NCBI GenBank assembly: GCA_902579105.1
Contig: CACHFM010000001.1
Coordinates: forward strand, 1 to 64,000
DNA from: an uncultured Pelagibacteraceae bacterium
GTDB taxonomy: Bacteria; Pseudomonadota; Alphaproteobacteria; Pelagibacterales; Pelagibacteraceae
DNA: 64,000 nucleotides
Reading direction: 5' to 3'
The notes under the pieces are model-generated. The model had not been told where the DNA came from, made no database searches, and saw nothing but the letters and a program-made list of their open reading frames with translations. The translations under genes were made by a program, and so were the position numbers. Shown piece after piece: positions 36,992-44,768 of the stretch; the first letter of the stretch is position 1, and every line of letters starts with the position of its first letter.

Positions 36992-37678
36992 TTAAATTAA
37001 ATTTAAAAGCTCATTAAATTTTTTTAATCTTCCTAAAAACAAATTTTGATAAACAAACAAATCGTGTTCTTGAATTTTAAATTCTTGAAATAAATTATCT
37101 ACTGTGCAAACCAAAATTACACAAGAAGTAATATTTGAGTTATACACAATATTATGAGCCAGTGAATATGCGCTCGTTTGTAGAAACCAAGAGTCAATAT
37201 ACTCTGCTTTTTTTGGTTTATTACTTTGTTTAAAATCAATTATAGTTTCCCTTCCTTCATAAACTCCAACACAATCAGCAGTTCCTGCATATTTTTCAGG
37301 ATAATAAAGAGTGCACTCAACCCCCCAAATTTCTTCTAATCTCTTCGTTAATCCTTTATCAATAATTTCTTTAGCCATCTTTTTATATTGCTCATTATCT
37401 TCAAAAAAACTTAAATTTTCTCTTCCTAGAAGATAAGACTCTAAATAATTGTGCATTTGAGAGCCTCTACTACTTGCTGCTTTTGTAATTGCTTCGGCTT
37501 CTTTATGACCAGTTCTTTCGCGCCAATTTGCAAGAGCAGCTTTATCTTCTTCAGATTTAGTTGCATCAAGAATTGAGGTAACACTAGGTAATTTTTTCTC
37601 TCCCAATAAATATCTTCTAATTCCATCTACGGTTGCTCTTGAAGACGAAGGATAATCAAATTTTTTATTCCATTTCAT
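36992..37678 (-). CDS. PD-(D/E)XK family exonuclease, MGME1/RecB-nuclease type
   Basis: The 228-residue protein shows the RecB-like nuclease core: GTADCVG (active-site Asp, about residue 128), TIIDFKQS (D-x-K, about 144-149) and the QTSAY helix (QxxxY, about 163-167); RGSQMHNYLESYL matches the upstream helix of MGME1/Cas4-like enzymes. The substrate is probably single-stranded or flap DNA. Closest described relatives by motif are the mitochondrial MGME1 exonuclease and phage exonucleases. It lies 18 bp upstream of sbcB and is divergent from rmuC, suggesting a shared DNA-end-processing role. Confidence 0.8.
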   Translation of the reverse strand: MKWNKKFDYPSSSRATVDGIRRYLLGEKKLPSVTSILDATKSEEDKAALANWRERTGHKEAEAITKAASSRGSQMHNYLESYLLGRENLSFFEDNEQYKKMAKEIIDKGLTKRLEEIWGVECTLYYPEKYAGTADCVGVYEGRETIIDFKQSNKPKKAEYIDSWFLQTSAYSLAHNIVYNSNITSCVILVCTVDNLFQEFKIQEHDLFVYQNLFLGRLKKFNELLNLI

Positions 37679-37744
37679 TGTGAATCGAGTGTTACCTTGT
37701 ACTATTAAGTTTAATTATTATCTATATAAAAGATAAAGAAAATT

Positions 37745-38881
37745 ATGGAAAATTTAATTATTGGTTTTTTAGGTGGAGTAGTAGTTTTTGGAATCTTCTG
37801 GCAATTCTTTTTAAAAAATAAACAAGATGAAAATAAAATTGATGATACTGAAATAAAAATAGATTTAGCTAGAAAAGAAGAAGAACTGAAAGCTGCAGAA
37901 AAAGCAAAAGATAGTTTACAAGAACAACTTACAAAAAAAGAAACTGAAGTAACAAAACTTTATAAAGTTGCAGATGGAATAAATGAGTATAAAACCCAAA
38001 CTCAACAAGCTATAAATAAACATGATGAAGCAGTAGCACGTCATACTAATTGGTGGGAAAAACTAACAACTAACATCACTTATCAAGGAAAATTTAATCA
38101 AGAAATTTTAGAAAATCTTTTAACTAGTGCAAATCTTGTAAAAGATAGAGATTTTTTTCCTCAAAAAAAACAGACAACTTATGACATAGATGACAACAAA
38201 GACAAAGATGTAATTCCTGATATGCTCTTAAAATTTCCAGAGAGAAATTATATTGTTGATGCTAAGGTGTCTTTAACTCATTGGACAAAGTATATTAATG
38301 AGAAAGATGAAAATCAAAAAAAACAATATCTAAAAGATCATCTCGCTTCTGTTAGAAATCACTTATTTGGACCAAAAGGATTAGCTAAGAAAAATTATAA
38401 TAAGCTATATGGAATAAAATCTTTGCAATCAGTTATTGTTTTTTTTCCAGCATCTAACTTATATTCTGTAACACTTGATGCTGATAAAGCTCTTCAAACA
38501 GAGGCTCTTAAAGCAAATTTTATTTTATCGTCCCCTACTGAACTATTGAATATGATTAAGGTTTTTGAGCAGATAAAGAGTGAAAAGAAACAAATTGAAA
38601 ATATCAGTAAGATCATAACCTCTGCTAGTAAGATATTTGATAAATATTCAGATGTTAAAACAGCAATTAAAGGAGCACTGCAATCATATAAAACTCATGC
38701 TAATCAACTACAAAGCCTAGTTACAAAATCTTGGGGCTCACAAGGATTAGAAAAACAAATCAAAAAACTTGAGGATGAACATGGAGTAATGCCTGGTAAA
38801 CAAATTCCTGAGATACCACCAGAACAAACAACTATTACAGATGTTTCTGATCCTGAAGAAGATAAAGACAAGTTAAACTAA
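37745..38881 (+). CDS. rmuC: DNA recombination protein RmuC
   Basis: The 378-residue protein has an N-terminal membrane anchor (about 4-22), a long charged coiled coil (about 35-105) and the RmuC nuclease-like core, with VIPDMLLKFPERNYIVDAKVS (PD-(D/E)XK-type residues) and a VIVFFPASNLYS stretch. RmuC limits inversions at short inverted repeats in E. coli. It is transcribed divergently from the nuclease gene at 36992. Its last codons overlap, in antisense, the remains of a DNA methyltransferase gene. Confidence 0.92.
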   Translation: MENLIIGFLGGVVVFGIFWQFFLKNKQDENKIDDTEIKIDLARKEEELKAAEKAKDSLQEQLTKKETEVTKLYKVADGINEYKTQTQQAINKHDEAVARHTNWWEKLTTNITYQGKFNQEILENLLTSANLVKDRDFFPQKKQTTYDIDDNKDKDVIPDMLLKFPERNYIVDAKVSLTHWTKYINEKDENQKKQYLKDHLASVRNHLFGPKGLAKKNYNKLYGIKSLQSVIVFFPASNLYSVTLDADKALQTEALKANFILSSPTELLNMIKVFEQIKSEKKQIENISKIITSASKIFDKYSDVKTAIKGALQSYKTHANQLQSLVTKSWGSQGLEKQIKKLEDEHGVMPGKQIPEIPPEQTTITDVSDPEEDKDKLN

Positions 38882-38952
38882 TTTTTAAAACCTAAGTCCA
38901 TGCCTCCAGCATCAGCAAATAAGGATAAAATTTTTAGTTTTTTGTTAATCAT
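38878..38952 (-). pseudogene. N-terminal remnant of a DNA (cytosine-5) methyltransferase
   Basis: On the minus strand an ATG at 38952 opens 24 codons ending in TAG at 38878, overlapping the rmuC stop. The peptide contains ILSLFADAGGMDLGFKN, which matches the start and SAM-binding motif I of C5 DNA methyltransferases (usual form SLFxGxGGxDLGF). Everything downstream, including the catalytic Pro-Cys motif, is missing, replaced by the 3' end of rmuC on the other strand. It is best read as a deletion scar of a restriction-modification or orphan methylase gene. Confidence 0.7.
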
Positions 38953-39061
38953 TTTACGAATTTAGGTCTTTTTTATACAATAATATTACAAATGATAAAT
39001 GTCTAATAAAACTATTTATAAGTTATTATATTCAACCAATTATATATATTTAAAAAACAAC

Positions 39062-39748
39062 TTATTTAGAAAGTAATCTGATTAAATTTTTTAATCCTTT
39101 TTTTTTAAGATTTTTTTTTGAGGCAAATATACATGCTTGAGATTTTAAAATTTGGCCATCTTTAAGTACACGTAAATTATTTGCTTTAAGAGTTTCACCT
39201 GTAGATGTTATATCAGTAATTAATTCTGCAGAACCTGTAAAAGGATAGGCTTCAGTAGCTCCTAGACTACTCACTAATCTAAATTGAGTAACACCTTTTG
39301 AAAATAAAAATTCTCTTGTTAAATTTGGGTATTTAGTAGCAACTCTTAATCTCTTTTTCTTTTTATCTCTAAATTCAAATGCAATTTCTTCAAGATCAGC
39401 TACTGTCTGAACATCAATCCAAGGATCAGGTATAGCAACAACTAAATTTGCTTTACCAAATTCATATTTTTCAACTAAATTAATTTTTTTTTGAATATTA
39501 ATTTCACTCTCTTTAAGAAGGTCAAATCCTGAAAAGCCAATATCTAAAGAATTATCTCCTAATCTTTCAATAATTTCTCTTGCGTGTAAATAAAGAATTT
39601 TTATATTTGATTTATTTTTCACTGAACCAATTAAATCTCTTTCACCTCTTTCAGAAATAAGTTTTAATTTTTTTTTAATAAAGATTTTTAAAACATCTTT
39701 TCTTAGTCTACCTTTGCTTGGAATACCTATGTTAATTATATTTTTCAT
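39062..39748 (-). CDS. hisG: ATP phosphoribosyltransferase catalytic subunit (short form)
   Basis: HisG starts histidine synthesis by joining ATP and PRPP. The 228-residue length marks the short HisG_S type without the C-terminal regulatory domain; it needs HisZ, whose gene lies 2 bp upstream. Motifs include GIPSKGRL at the N-terminus, DIGFSGFDLL, LRVATKYPNLTREF and the PRPP loop DITSTGETLKANNL. A 180-bp gap separates its stop from rmuC and holds the methyltransferase remnant. Confidence 0.97.
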   Translation of the reverse strand: MKNIINIGIPSKGRLRKDVLKIFIKKKLKLISERGERDLIGSVKNKSNIKILYLHAREIIERLGDNSLDIGFSGFDLLKESEINIQKKINLVEKYEFGKANLVVAIPDPWIDVQTVADLEEIAFEFRDKKKKRLRVATKYPNLTREFLFSKGVTQFRLVSSLGATEAYPFTGSAELITDITSTGETLKANNLRVLKDGQILKSQACIFASKKNLKKKGLKNLIRLLSK

Positions 39749-39750
39749 AA

Positions 39751-40803
39751 TTAATAATTTAAGTTTAGTGCAGCTCCTACTGCTGATACTTGTTTTTTTG
39801 AACCTAGGTCAGAAATCAACTGATCATATCTACCACCGTTAATAACATTTTTTATTTTATTGTTTGATTTAATATCAATTTTAAAAACCATTCCTGTGTA
39901 ATATTCGAGTTGTCTTCCAAAAGAAGTTGAAAAAATAACATTAAGTTTTGAAATTCTATTAGATGATGTTGGAAAATATCTTTGATCAACTACTAAATTA
40001 ATTTGGTATTTTTTAAAAAATTTATTTAATACATTTGCAGCTTTATTAATGGGACATTTAATATTCAAAAATTCTCTTATAATTTTTGATACATTTCTTC
40101 CTTTACTTAATCGTCTTGGATCTCTTATCTTTTTATCAAATCGCTTTAAAATTTCTTCGATTGATCTTCCTGCAATAATAGATGATTTATTTTCTTTTAA
40201 CATTTTCAAATAACGCCTTTTATCTATTTCAACAATAGTCGGATCAACATCTGAATTTGTTTCCAATCTTTTTAATAAATCGGCAAAATATTTTTCTCTC
40301 CAAAAATGTCTTGAGAGTCTTAATTTCCATCTTTTTGGAATATCTAATTTAGATATTAAGATATTAAATATCTCAACATTACCAAGAGTTAAAGTTCCTG
40401 ATGAATATTTTAAATTTTTTAATGATTTTAAAGATGTATTTATGATTTCTTTATCATCATTTTTTTCATCTTTAGAACCAATAATTTCAAATCCAATTTG
40501 ATCTCTGATGATTGAGTCTTTTTGATTTTGAGATTTTCTGTAGGCCTGTCCACTATAAGATATTTTCTCTTTTCCTTTCAAATTGTTTTCTAAATATCTA
40601 AGACATGAAACAATTGTTAAATCAGGACGTAAACACAACTCAATTCCATTTTGATCAATGAATGAAAAAATAAATTTTCTAAAATTCTCTCCTGATCTTT
40701 GAACAATGTGGTTTGCCTCAATTACTGAAGGTAATTCAATATATTTAAATCCTTTAGCTTTTACTGACTGAAGAATTTTTTCAGATAAGTTTATTGACTT
40801 CAT
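39751..40803 (-). CDS. hisZ: ATP phosphoribosyltransferase regulatory subunit
   Basis: HisZ is a catalytically dead relative of histidyl-tRNA synthetase that activates short HisG and mediates feedback by histidine. The 350 residues keep the class II synthetase core: IELCLRPDLTIVSCLRYL (motif 2-like) and a C-terminal NGGRYDQLISDLGSKKQVSAVGAALN segment resembling motif 3, with no anticodon-binding domain. It overlaps the hisS 3' end by 23 bp, a layout that fits paralogous neighbours. Confidence 0.93.
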   Translation of the reverse strand: MKSINLSEKILQSVKAKGFKYIELPSVIEANHIVQRSGENFRKFIFSFIDQNGIELCLRPDLTIVSCLRYLENNLKGKEKISYSGQAYRKSQNQKDSIIRDQIGFEIIGSKDEKNDDKEIINTSLKSLKNLKYSSGTLTLGNVEIFNILISKLDIPKRWKLRLSRHFWREKYFADLLKRLETNSDVDPTIVEIDKRRYLKMLKENKSSIIAGRSIEEILKRFDKKIRDPRRLSKGRNVSKIIREFLNIKCPINKAANVLNKFFKKYQINLVVDQRYFPTSSNRISKLNVIFSTSFGRQLEYYTGMVFKIDIKSNNKIKNVINGGRYDQLISDLGSKKQVSAVGAALNLNY

Positions 40804-42175
40804 TTATTAAATTTGATTTTGGAATTGTTTGACTATTCTCGCCCTTAACACCTTTAAGATTTTTGATAGTAATCGTATTGTCGTTAAATTCATTTTCACC
40901 ACAAATAATAGCAACTGATAATTCACGTTTATTTGCTAAAGTTAATTGTTTGCCTAAATTTTTTTTAGTGTCTAAAAATATTTCTGCATTAATATCGTTA
41001 TCTCTTAAAAGATCTAATATCTCATAGTAATTTTTTAAATATTTTTGATCCATTACACAGACTAAAACTGGCTTTTGTTTATCTACTTTTATCTGTTCTA
41101 ATTGCATCAATGCAAATACTAATCTATCAACACCAAAACTTATGCCAGTGCCTGGAATATCTACTCCTTTAAATCTTGATATAAGTTTTGCATAAGCCCC
41201 TCCTGAACATATACTTCCTATATCTACTTCTTTGCCTTTGTTATTAGTAACTTTAAAATTTAAATTAGTTTCTACAATAAAGTCGGAATAATAAGCTAAT
41301 CCTCGAACAATTGTAAAGTTGGTTTTAACTTGATTTAAATTTGATCCATATCCAAGTATTTCAAAAACATCTTCTAATTCTTTTATTCCTTCTTGAGATA
41401 AAGGGTTTTTTAAATTTTCTTTTAATTCCTTTAAATTTCTAATTTTTAAAAAATTTAATATTTGAGAAGCTTGATCATTATTTAATTCAGCGCCTTTTGT
41501 AATTGCTCCGCTTTGATCTTTTCTTTCTTTTTTAAGTAAATCCTCGACTCCTTTTAATCCAAATCCAGGTTTATTAAGTTTATCAATTGCTCTAATGACT
41601 TTTACTTGTTTTTCTTCAGATATTTTTAGTTCATCTATTAAACCTTGAACTATTTTTCTATTACTCACATTAATTGTAAATTGATCTTTGTTTAAACCAC
41701 AATCTGATAATGTGCTTGATATTAAATTACAAAGTTCAGCATTGGCTTGAGCAGTATTAACATTTCCAACAATATCAAAATCTGCTTGAGTAAACTCTCT
41801 ATATCTTCCATTTCCAGGCTTTTCGTTTCTAAAAACATTTTGAATAGCGTAACGTTTAAAAATAGATGGAAGTTCCTGATTGTTTTGAGCATAAAATCTC
41901 GCTAGTGGGGCTGAAAGATCGTAACGAAGAATGATTTTTTTATCTGCATCTTGAAATGAAAAAACATCAGACATAGGATTAGCATCATCTTCTGCCAAAA
42001 AAGATCCTATATTTTCACTTATTTCGAACGAAGGGGTTTCAAGAGCTTCTGCTCCAAACTTAATAAAGTTTTTCTCAATTGCTTTTAAAAGCTTTTTTTT
42101 GAGAAATAGTTTTTTATCCCAACGATCTTCAAATCCTGGAGGTAGTCCAGGTATTAATTTATTTTCTTTGTTCAT
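40781..42175 (-). CDS. hisS: Histidyl-tRNA synthetase
   Basis: The class II aminoacyl-tRNA synthetase charges tRNA-His. Motif 2 appears as QNVFRNEKPGNGRYREFTQADFDIVG, the histidine-binding loop as RGLAYYSDFIVET (the common form is RGLDYYTG), and motif 3 around GTGISFGVDRLVFAL. I place the start at 42175 (MNKENKLIPGLPPGFED, 464 residues); an upstream in-frame Met at 42208 would lie inside the tRNA-His gene. The sequence fits the divergent alphaproteobacterial HisRS group, matched to a tRNA-His without G-1. Confidence 0.95.
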   Translation of the reverse strand: MNKENKLIPGLPPGFEDRWDKKLFLKKKLLKAIEKNFIKFGAEALETPSFEISENIGSFLAEDDANPMSDVFSFQDADKKIILRYDLSAPLARFYAQNNQELPSIFKRYAIQNVFRNEKPGNGRYREFTQADFDIVGNVNTAQANAELCNLISSTLSDCGLNKDQFTINVSNRKIVQGLIDELKISEEKQVKVIRAIDKLNKPGFGLKGVEDLLKKERKDQSGAITKGAELNNDQASQILNFLKIRNLKELKENLKNPLSQEGIKELEDVFEILGYGSNLNQVKTNFTIVRGLAYYSDFIVETNLNFKVTNNKGKEVDIGSICSGGAYAKLISRFKGVDIPGTGISFGVDRLVFALMQLEQIKVDKQKPVLVCVMDQKYLKNYYEILDLLRDNDINAEIFLDTKKNLGKQLTLANKRELSVAIICGENEFNDNTITIKNLKGVKGENSQTIPKSNLINEVNKLI

Positions 42176-42180
42176 TTTTT

Positions 42181-42255
42181 TGGTACCCGGGCTGAGAATC
42201 GAACTCAAACTTAAAGTTCCACAAACTTTCGTGCTAACCGTTACACCACCCAGGC
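42181..42255 (-). tRNA. tRNA-His (anticodon GUG)
   Basis: A 75-nt cloverleaf: 7-bp acceptor stem GCCTGGG/CCCGGGT, D arm GTGT...GCAC, anticodon stem AAAGT/ACTTT with loop TTGTGGA (anticodon GTG), T arm with loop TTCGATT, and an encoded CCA. The discriminator base is A73 and the base before position 1 is T, so no G-1 is encoded; this is the known peculiarity of many alphaproteobacterial tRNA-His. The 3' end is 5 bp from the hisS start, so both are probably on one transcript. Confidence 0.95.
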
Positions 42256-42308
42256 ATTCCTTGTTTTTATATTATTTTTATGTGGATTTAAAATTATATT
42301 ATAAATAA

Positions 42309-42324
42309 ATAGCCTATAGGCTAT
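42309..42324. repeat. 16-bp perfect palindrome upstream of tRNA-His
   Basis: ATAGCCTATAGGCTAT reads the same on both strands. On the minus strand it lies about 55 bp upstream of tRNA-His, just before TATAAT-like sequence (TTATTTATAATATAA), so it would overlap or flank the -35 region of a tRNA-His/hisS promoter. It could be a repressor or activator site or simply chance. Between it and the cspA terminator (42330-42425) I see nothing recognisable. Confidence 0.4.
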
Positions 42325-42424
42325 GGAAACAGATTCTGTGAAAACTGTTTAAAACTACTTTAATTGTAATATTTATAATCATTTGCAGTCTTGTAGACAA
42401 AAATTACGATTATTCAAGATTTAA

Positions 42425-42470
42425 ATTAAAAAAGGACGTTTATCTATTTTATTAGATAAAACGCCCTTAA
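42425..42470 (-). terminator. Intrinsic terminator of cspA
   Basis: On the minus strand, about 20 nt after the cspA stop, AAGGGCGTTTTATCT pairs with AGATAAACGTCCTT: 14 bp with one bulged base and an 8-nt loop, followed by a T-rich tract. This is the only strong Rho-independent terminator I noticed in the window. Confidence 0.85.
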
Positions 42471-42489
42471 AAATATTTTAAAAAACTAA

Positions 42490-42708
42490 TTAACCTTCTT
42501 TTTTTGAAACAAGGTTTACAGCTGATGGACCTTTAGGGCCATCTTCTAAAGTAAATTCTAGCGGATCTCCTTCATTTAAATATCTCATACCAGCAGCCTT
42601 CACAGCGCTCGCATGAACAAATGCATCCTTCTCTTTATCGTCTCTCTCAATAAAGCCATAGCCTTTCTTAGAATTATACCATTTTATTTTTCCAGTTAAT
42701 GTAGTCAT
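42490..42708 (-). CDS. Cold-shock domain protein
   Basis: A 72-residue single CSD protein that binds single-stranded RNA/DNA through RNP1 (KKGYGFIER, about 14-22) and RNP2 (DAFVHASAV, about 28-36). It starts with the usual GKIKWYNSKKG. CspA-type proteins act as RNA chaperones and are often abundant. It has its own terminator and an approximately 80-nt leader before tRNA-Phe, so it is probably a single-gene unit. The number of paralogues is unknown, so no specific csp letter is given. Confidence 0.95.
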   Translation of the reverse strand: MTTLTGKIKWYNSKKGYGFIERDDKEKDAFVHASAVKAAGMRYLNEGDPLEFTLEDGPKGPSAVNLVSKKEG

Positions 42709-42788
42709 CTTATTTCTTCGTCCTTTAGTTATTTATTATCAAAATAAGTTAATTTCTTTTTTATAAATATCAAGTCGAAAATAAATGG

Positions 42789-42863
42789 TGGTGCCTCGGG
42801 AAGGATTCGCACCTCCGACACAAGCCTTTTCAGGGCTCTGCTCTACTCCTGAGCTACCGAGGC
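42789..42863 (-). tRNA. tRNA-Phe (anticodon GAA)
   Basis: A 75-nt cloverleaf with perfect acceptor stem GCCTCGG/CCGAGGC, D arm GCTC...GAGC, anticodon stem GAGCC/GGCTT with loop CTGAAAA (anticodon GAA), T loop TGCGAAT, discriminator A and encoded CCA. It begins 5 bp after the infA stop, so it is likely processed from an infA transcript. Confidence 0.95.
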
Positions 42864-42868
42864 AAAAT

Positions 42869-43084
42869 TTAACCTCTAAAAATTATTCTGCCTTTTGTAA
42901 GGTCATAAGGTGTCATTTCGACTGTCACATTATCTCCTTGCAATACTCTAATTCTATTTTTTCTTAACTTACCAGCAGTATGAGCTGTAACAGTATGCCC
43001 ATTCTCTAGTTTAACTCTAAACATTGCGTTCGGAAGGAGGTCTATAACCTTTCCTTTAAATTCGAGCAAATCTTGTTTAGACAA
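42869..43084 (-). CDS. infA: Translation initiation factor IF-1
   Basis: The 71-residue OB-fold protein occupies the ribosomal A site during initiation. The sequence is strongly conserved: [20 protein letters not shown], then [17 protein letters not shown] and [13 protein letters not shown]. It lies 2 bp downstream of hisD and is followed by tRNA-Phe, so it is co-transcribed with the murA-DUF2948-hisD group. Confidence 0.98.
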   Translation of the reverse strand: MSKQDLLEFKGKVIDLLPNAMFRVKLENGHTVTAHTAGKLRKNRIRVLQGDNVTVEMTPYDLTKGRIIFRG

Positions 43085-43086
43085 TT

Positions 43087-44370
43087 TTATTTTCTCCTAA
43101 TTCTTTTTTTTACGGATTGAGCGTGAGCTTGCAACCCTTCATAATTTGCAAGAGTTATAACTGATGGTCCAAGTTTTTCAATGCCTCTTTTAGATAAGTT
43201 TATGTAAGAAATCCGTTTATAAAATTCATTAACACTTACTCCACTTGAATATTTTGCAGAACCATTGGTGGGTAATATGTGGTTAGAACCAACATTATAA
43301 TCTGTCATTGCCATAACTGCGTATTTTCCTAAACAAATAGATCCTGAGTTAATAATATTTGGTACAAATGATTTATAATTTTTAACGTTAAGTTCTAAGT
43401 GTTCAGGTGCAATTTTATTACAAACATCAATTATTTTTTTATCAGAACTAATATGCATGAAAATTCCATTACTCATTAAACTTTTTTTAGCAACAGATTG
43501 TCTTGGTATTTCTTTTAATTGTTTTGTAATTTCATTTTTAACTTTATCAATCAAAGATTTATCTTTTGAAATTAATATACATTGAGCAAGAATGTCGTGC
43601 TCTGCTTGACCTATTAAGTCACTTGCAATCCATTCAGGATTTGAAAATTTATCACAAACAATTGTTACTTCTGAAGGACCCGCTGTCATTCCTTCAATTC
43701 CTACATCTCCAAAAACTTCTTTTTTAGCAGCAGTTACGTAGCTATTACCTGGACCAACTATTTTATTTACCTTTTTAATTTTTTTAGTTCCATAAGCTGC
43801 TGCTGCAATCGCTGAAGGACCACCAATTGAATAAATTTCCTTAATTTTACATTTACGAGCAGCATACAATACTGCTTGATTTTGTTTTCCTTTATACCCA
43901 GGATTAATCATTATAATTCTTTTAACTCCAGCTACAATAGCAGGAATAGCGTTCATCAATACAGTTGATGGATAAGAAACTGTTGAGCCAGGAACATAAA
44001 TTGCAACTGAATCGATTGGTAAATATTTATACTCAAGTTTATTATTTAGCTTATCGATATATGAAATATTTTTAAATTTTTGAAGAGAATGAAATTTATA
44101 AATTCTGTTATATGCAAGGTCAATTGCAATTTTAACTTTTTTATCAAGAGAGGCTATCGATTTAGAGATCTGCTTGGACTTTGGTGTAATTATATTATTT
44201 TTGTTAAATTTCTTTTCATATTTTAAGATAGCTTTATCTCCATTTTTTTTAACATCTTTAATAATCCTAGTAACTGAGACTGAATTAAATTGAATTTTTT
44301 TCTTTCTTTGCGAAAGTAAATTATCTAAAATTTTATCAAAGTTTCTAATTTTACTATTTATTATTTTCAT
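43087..44370 (-). CDS. hisD: Histidinol dehydrogenase
   Basis: HisD performs the last two oxidations to histidine using NAD and a zinc ion. The 427 residues include [40 protein letters not shown], the VGPGN stretch, AGPSEV, catalytic-region LIGQAEHD and the zinc-ligand segment [17 protein letters not shown]. It overlaps the DUF2948 gene by one base and infA follows after 2 bp. The his genes here are split between two nearby groups. Confidence 0.97.
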   Translation of the reverse strand: MKIINSKIRNFDKILDNLLSQRKKKIQFNSVSVTRIIKDVKKNGDKAILKYEKKFNKNNIITPKSKQISKSIASLDKKVKIAIDLAYNRIYKFHSLQKFKNISYIDKLNNKLEYKYLPIDSVAIYVPGSTVSYPSTVLMNAIPAIVAGVKRIIMINPGYKGKQNQAVLYAARKCKIKEIYSIGGPSAIAAAAYGTKKIKKVNKIVGPGNSYVTAAKKEVFGDVGIEGMTAGPSEVTIVCDKFSNPEWIASDLIGQAEHDILAQCILISKDKSLIDKVKNEITKQLKEIPRQSVAKKSLMSNGIFMHISSDKKIIDVCNKIAPEHLELNVKNYKSFVPNIINSGSICLGKYAVMAMTDYNVGSNHILPTNGSAKYSSGVSVNEFYKRISYINLSKRGIEKLGPSVITLANYEGLQAHAQSVKKRIRRK

Positions 44371-44768
44371 TATTCTTTAATTTCGTTTTGATCTTCTAGT
44401 CTTACTTCAATTGTTTCTGTAGTTAAAGCGATGTAAGAATTATTATCAAAAATTAAATTAATCTCATAATCATCCTTATTTTTCAAATAATCTATAGCTA
44501 TTAATTTTAGAACTAAATCATTGTTTTTTTGATCAATATTCTTAGATTTTACTTTGTCAACAAAATCAAACCTACAAATACTATTAATCTTTTTATCTTT
44601 TTGATCTGTTTCAAGTTTAGTTCTTTCTAGAGATAATAAAAAAACTTTATTAGATGCAAGATACTTAATATCATTCACTTTTACTTTTGCACCAGTGGTA
44701 CAAGCTGAAACCATTTGTAAACCTTCATTATCAGTTGCTATGATTTTTGCTAAATATTTTTTATCCAT
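44370..44768 (-). CDS. DUF2948 family protein
   Basis: The 132-residue protein has the family pattern IIATDNEGLQMVSACTTGAKVKVNDI near the N-terminus, ICRFDFVDKVKSKNI in the middle and YIALTTETIEVRLED near the end. DUF2948 is typically found between murA and hisD in alphaproteobacteria, exactly its place here. No function is known. One-base overlaps on both sides suggest tight translational coupling with both neighbours. Confidence 0.88.
   Translation of the reverse strand: MDKKYLAKIIATDNEGLQMVSACTTGAKVKVNDIKYLASNKVFLLSLERTKLETDQKDKKINSICRFDFVDKVKSKNIDQKNNDLVLKLIAIDYLKNKDDYEINLIFDNNSYIALTTETIEVRLEDQNEIKE

Noticed and set aside
42099-42308. Plus-strand frame of 69 codons across tRNA-His and the hisS start
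   Set aside because: It runs antisense through a well-supported tRNA and a conserved coding start.
42785-42967. Plus-strand frame of 60 codons across tRNA-Phe and the infA end
   Set aside because: Its first third is the antisense of tRNA-Phe; the rest is antisense to infA.
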